DNA of 13,309 nt, from the NCBI GenBank assembly GCA_019113455.1, contig DXHG01000212.1:1-13309 (forward strand). Reading direction: 5' to 3'. This document shows, one piece after another, positions 13,173-13,309 of the stretch; within the stretch, counting starts at the first letter, position 1, and each line of letters opens with the position of its first letter. The notes beneath the pieces are model-generated. The model was not told where the DNA came from, did no database searches, and worked only from the letters and a program-made list of their open reading frames with translations. The position numbers were made by a program, and so were the translations under genes. The stretch is from Candidatus Treponema faecavium (GTDB lineage Bacteria; Spirochaetota; Spirochaetia; Treponematales; Treponemataceae).

Positions 13173-13309
13173 CCGCTGGCAAACTTTTAGTTTGCCATTT
13201 ATCCGGGAAGAATTTTGCCGTCGGCCAGCGAGGCGTTTGCAATCGGCAAACTTTTCATTTGCCGACGGCAAACTAAAAATTTGCCGTCGGCAAGTGCGCC
13301 GCTGGCCAG
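13173..13309. repeat. Cluster of TTTGCC/GGCAAA palindromes with overlapping hairpins
   Basis: Hairpin A pairs 13177-13184 with 13190-13197 (TGGCAAAC/GTTTGCCA). Hairpin B pairs 13243-13250 with 13258-13265 (TCGGCAAA/TTTGCCGA). Hairpin C pairs 13256-13272 with 13280-13296, 17 bp with one G-T wobble and a CTAAAAA loop. B and C share bases 13258-13265, so they cannot form together. TTTGCCGTCGGC occurs directly repeated at 13214-13225 and 13280-13291. CCGCTGGC occurs at 13173-13180 and 13299-13306 (frame of the motif approximate) and inverted within 13223-13230. The cluster runs up to the window edge. No gene is convincing in 12919-13309. Confidence 0.75.

Noticed and set aside
13062..13271. Minus-strand open frame of 69 codons in the right-end region
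   Set aside because: It starts at TTG without a Shine-Dalgarno sequence, runs straight through the palindrome cluster, and shows no recognisable domain. The palindromes explain much of its sequence.
13173..13309. CRISPR array or integron attC site
   Set aside because: The repeats are not evenly spaced with unique spacers, and the attC core sequences (GTTRRRY/RYYYAAC) are not visible around the stems.

Overview
The window looks like a piece of a spirochaete chromosome, most likely a Treponema with moderate G+C. This is inferred from gene content, not from a marker gene. Two clues are a PUR-alpha-like (DUF3276) nucleic-acid-binding protein, common in spirochaetes and Bacteroidetes, and a PntC-AEP transaminase fusion of the type described for Treponema denticola. 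No tRNA, rRNA, CRISPR array or transposase was found.

Layout. Positions 1-2787 (+ strand, visibly G+C-rich) hold the 3' part of an unrecognised gene, a second unrecognised gene for a membrane-anchored protein, and rnhB (ribonuclease HII); the three are tightly packed. A convergent PUR-domain gene (2784-3173, -) overlaps the end of rnhB by 4 bp and has its own promoter. From 3353 to 12918 everything is on the minus strand. Read in transcription order it is: pepM (PEP mutase with an N-terminal nucleotidyltransferase-like domain), ppd (phosphonopyruvate decarboxylase), pntC-aepT (CMP-AEP cytidylyltransferase fused to 2-aminoethylphosphonate transaminase), a 908-residue YidC-like/sulfatase-like membrane fusion, a CDP-glycerol glycerophosphotransferase-family protein, and, after a 155-bp gap, a family 4 glycosyltransferase. 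The last 391 bases (12919-13309) carry no convincing gene but are full of inverted repeats.

How the genes work together. The first three genes encode a full route from phosphoenolpyruvate to CMP-activated 2-aminoethylphosphonate (AEP): PEP to phosphonopyruvate to phosphonoacetaldehyde to AEP to CMP-AEP. The next genes are envelope-type transferases, so the operon most likely puts AEP on a surface glycan, teichoic-acid-like polymer or lipid. The identity of the acceptor and of the final transferase is inference.

The main surprises are: (1) a run of nine G inside the pepM coding strand, placed so that loss or gain of one G truncates PepM before its catalytic domain, which would allow ON/OFF phase variation of the whole phosphonate decoration; (2) the YidC-like domain joined to an alkaline-phosphatase-superfamily transferase domain, where the arginine of the YidC hydrophilic groove appears to be serine; (3) overlapping, mutually exclusive hairpins at the right edge.
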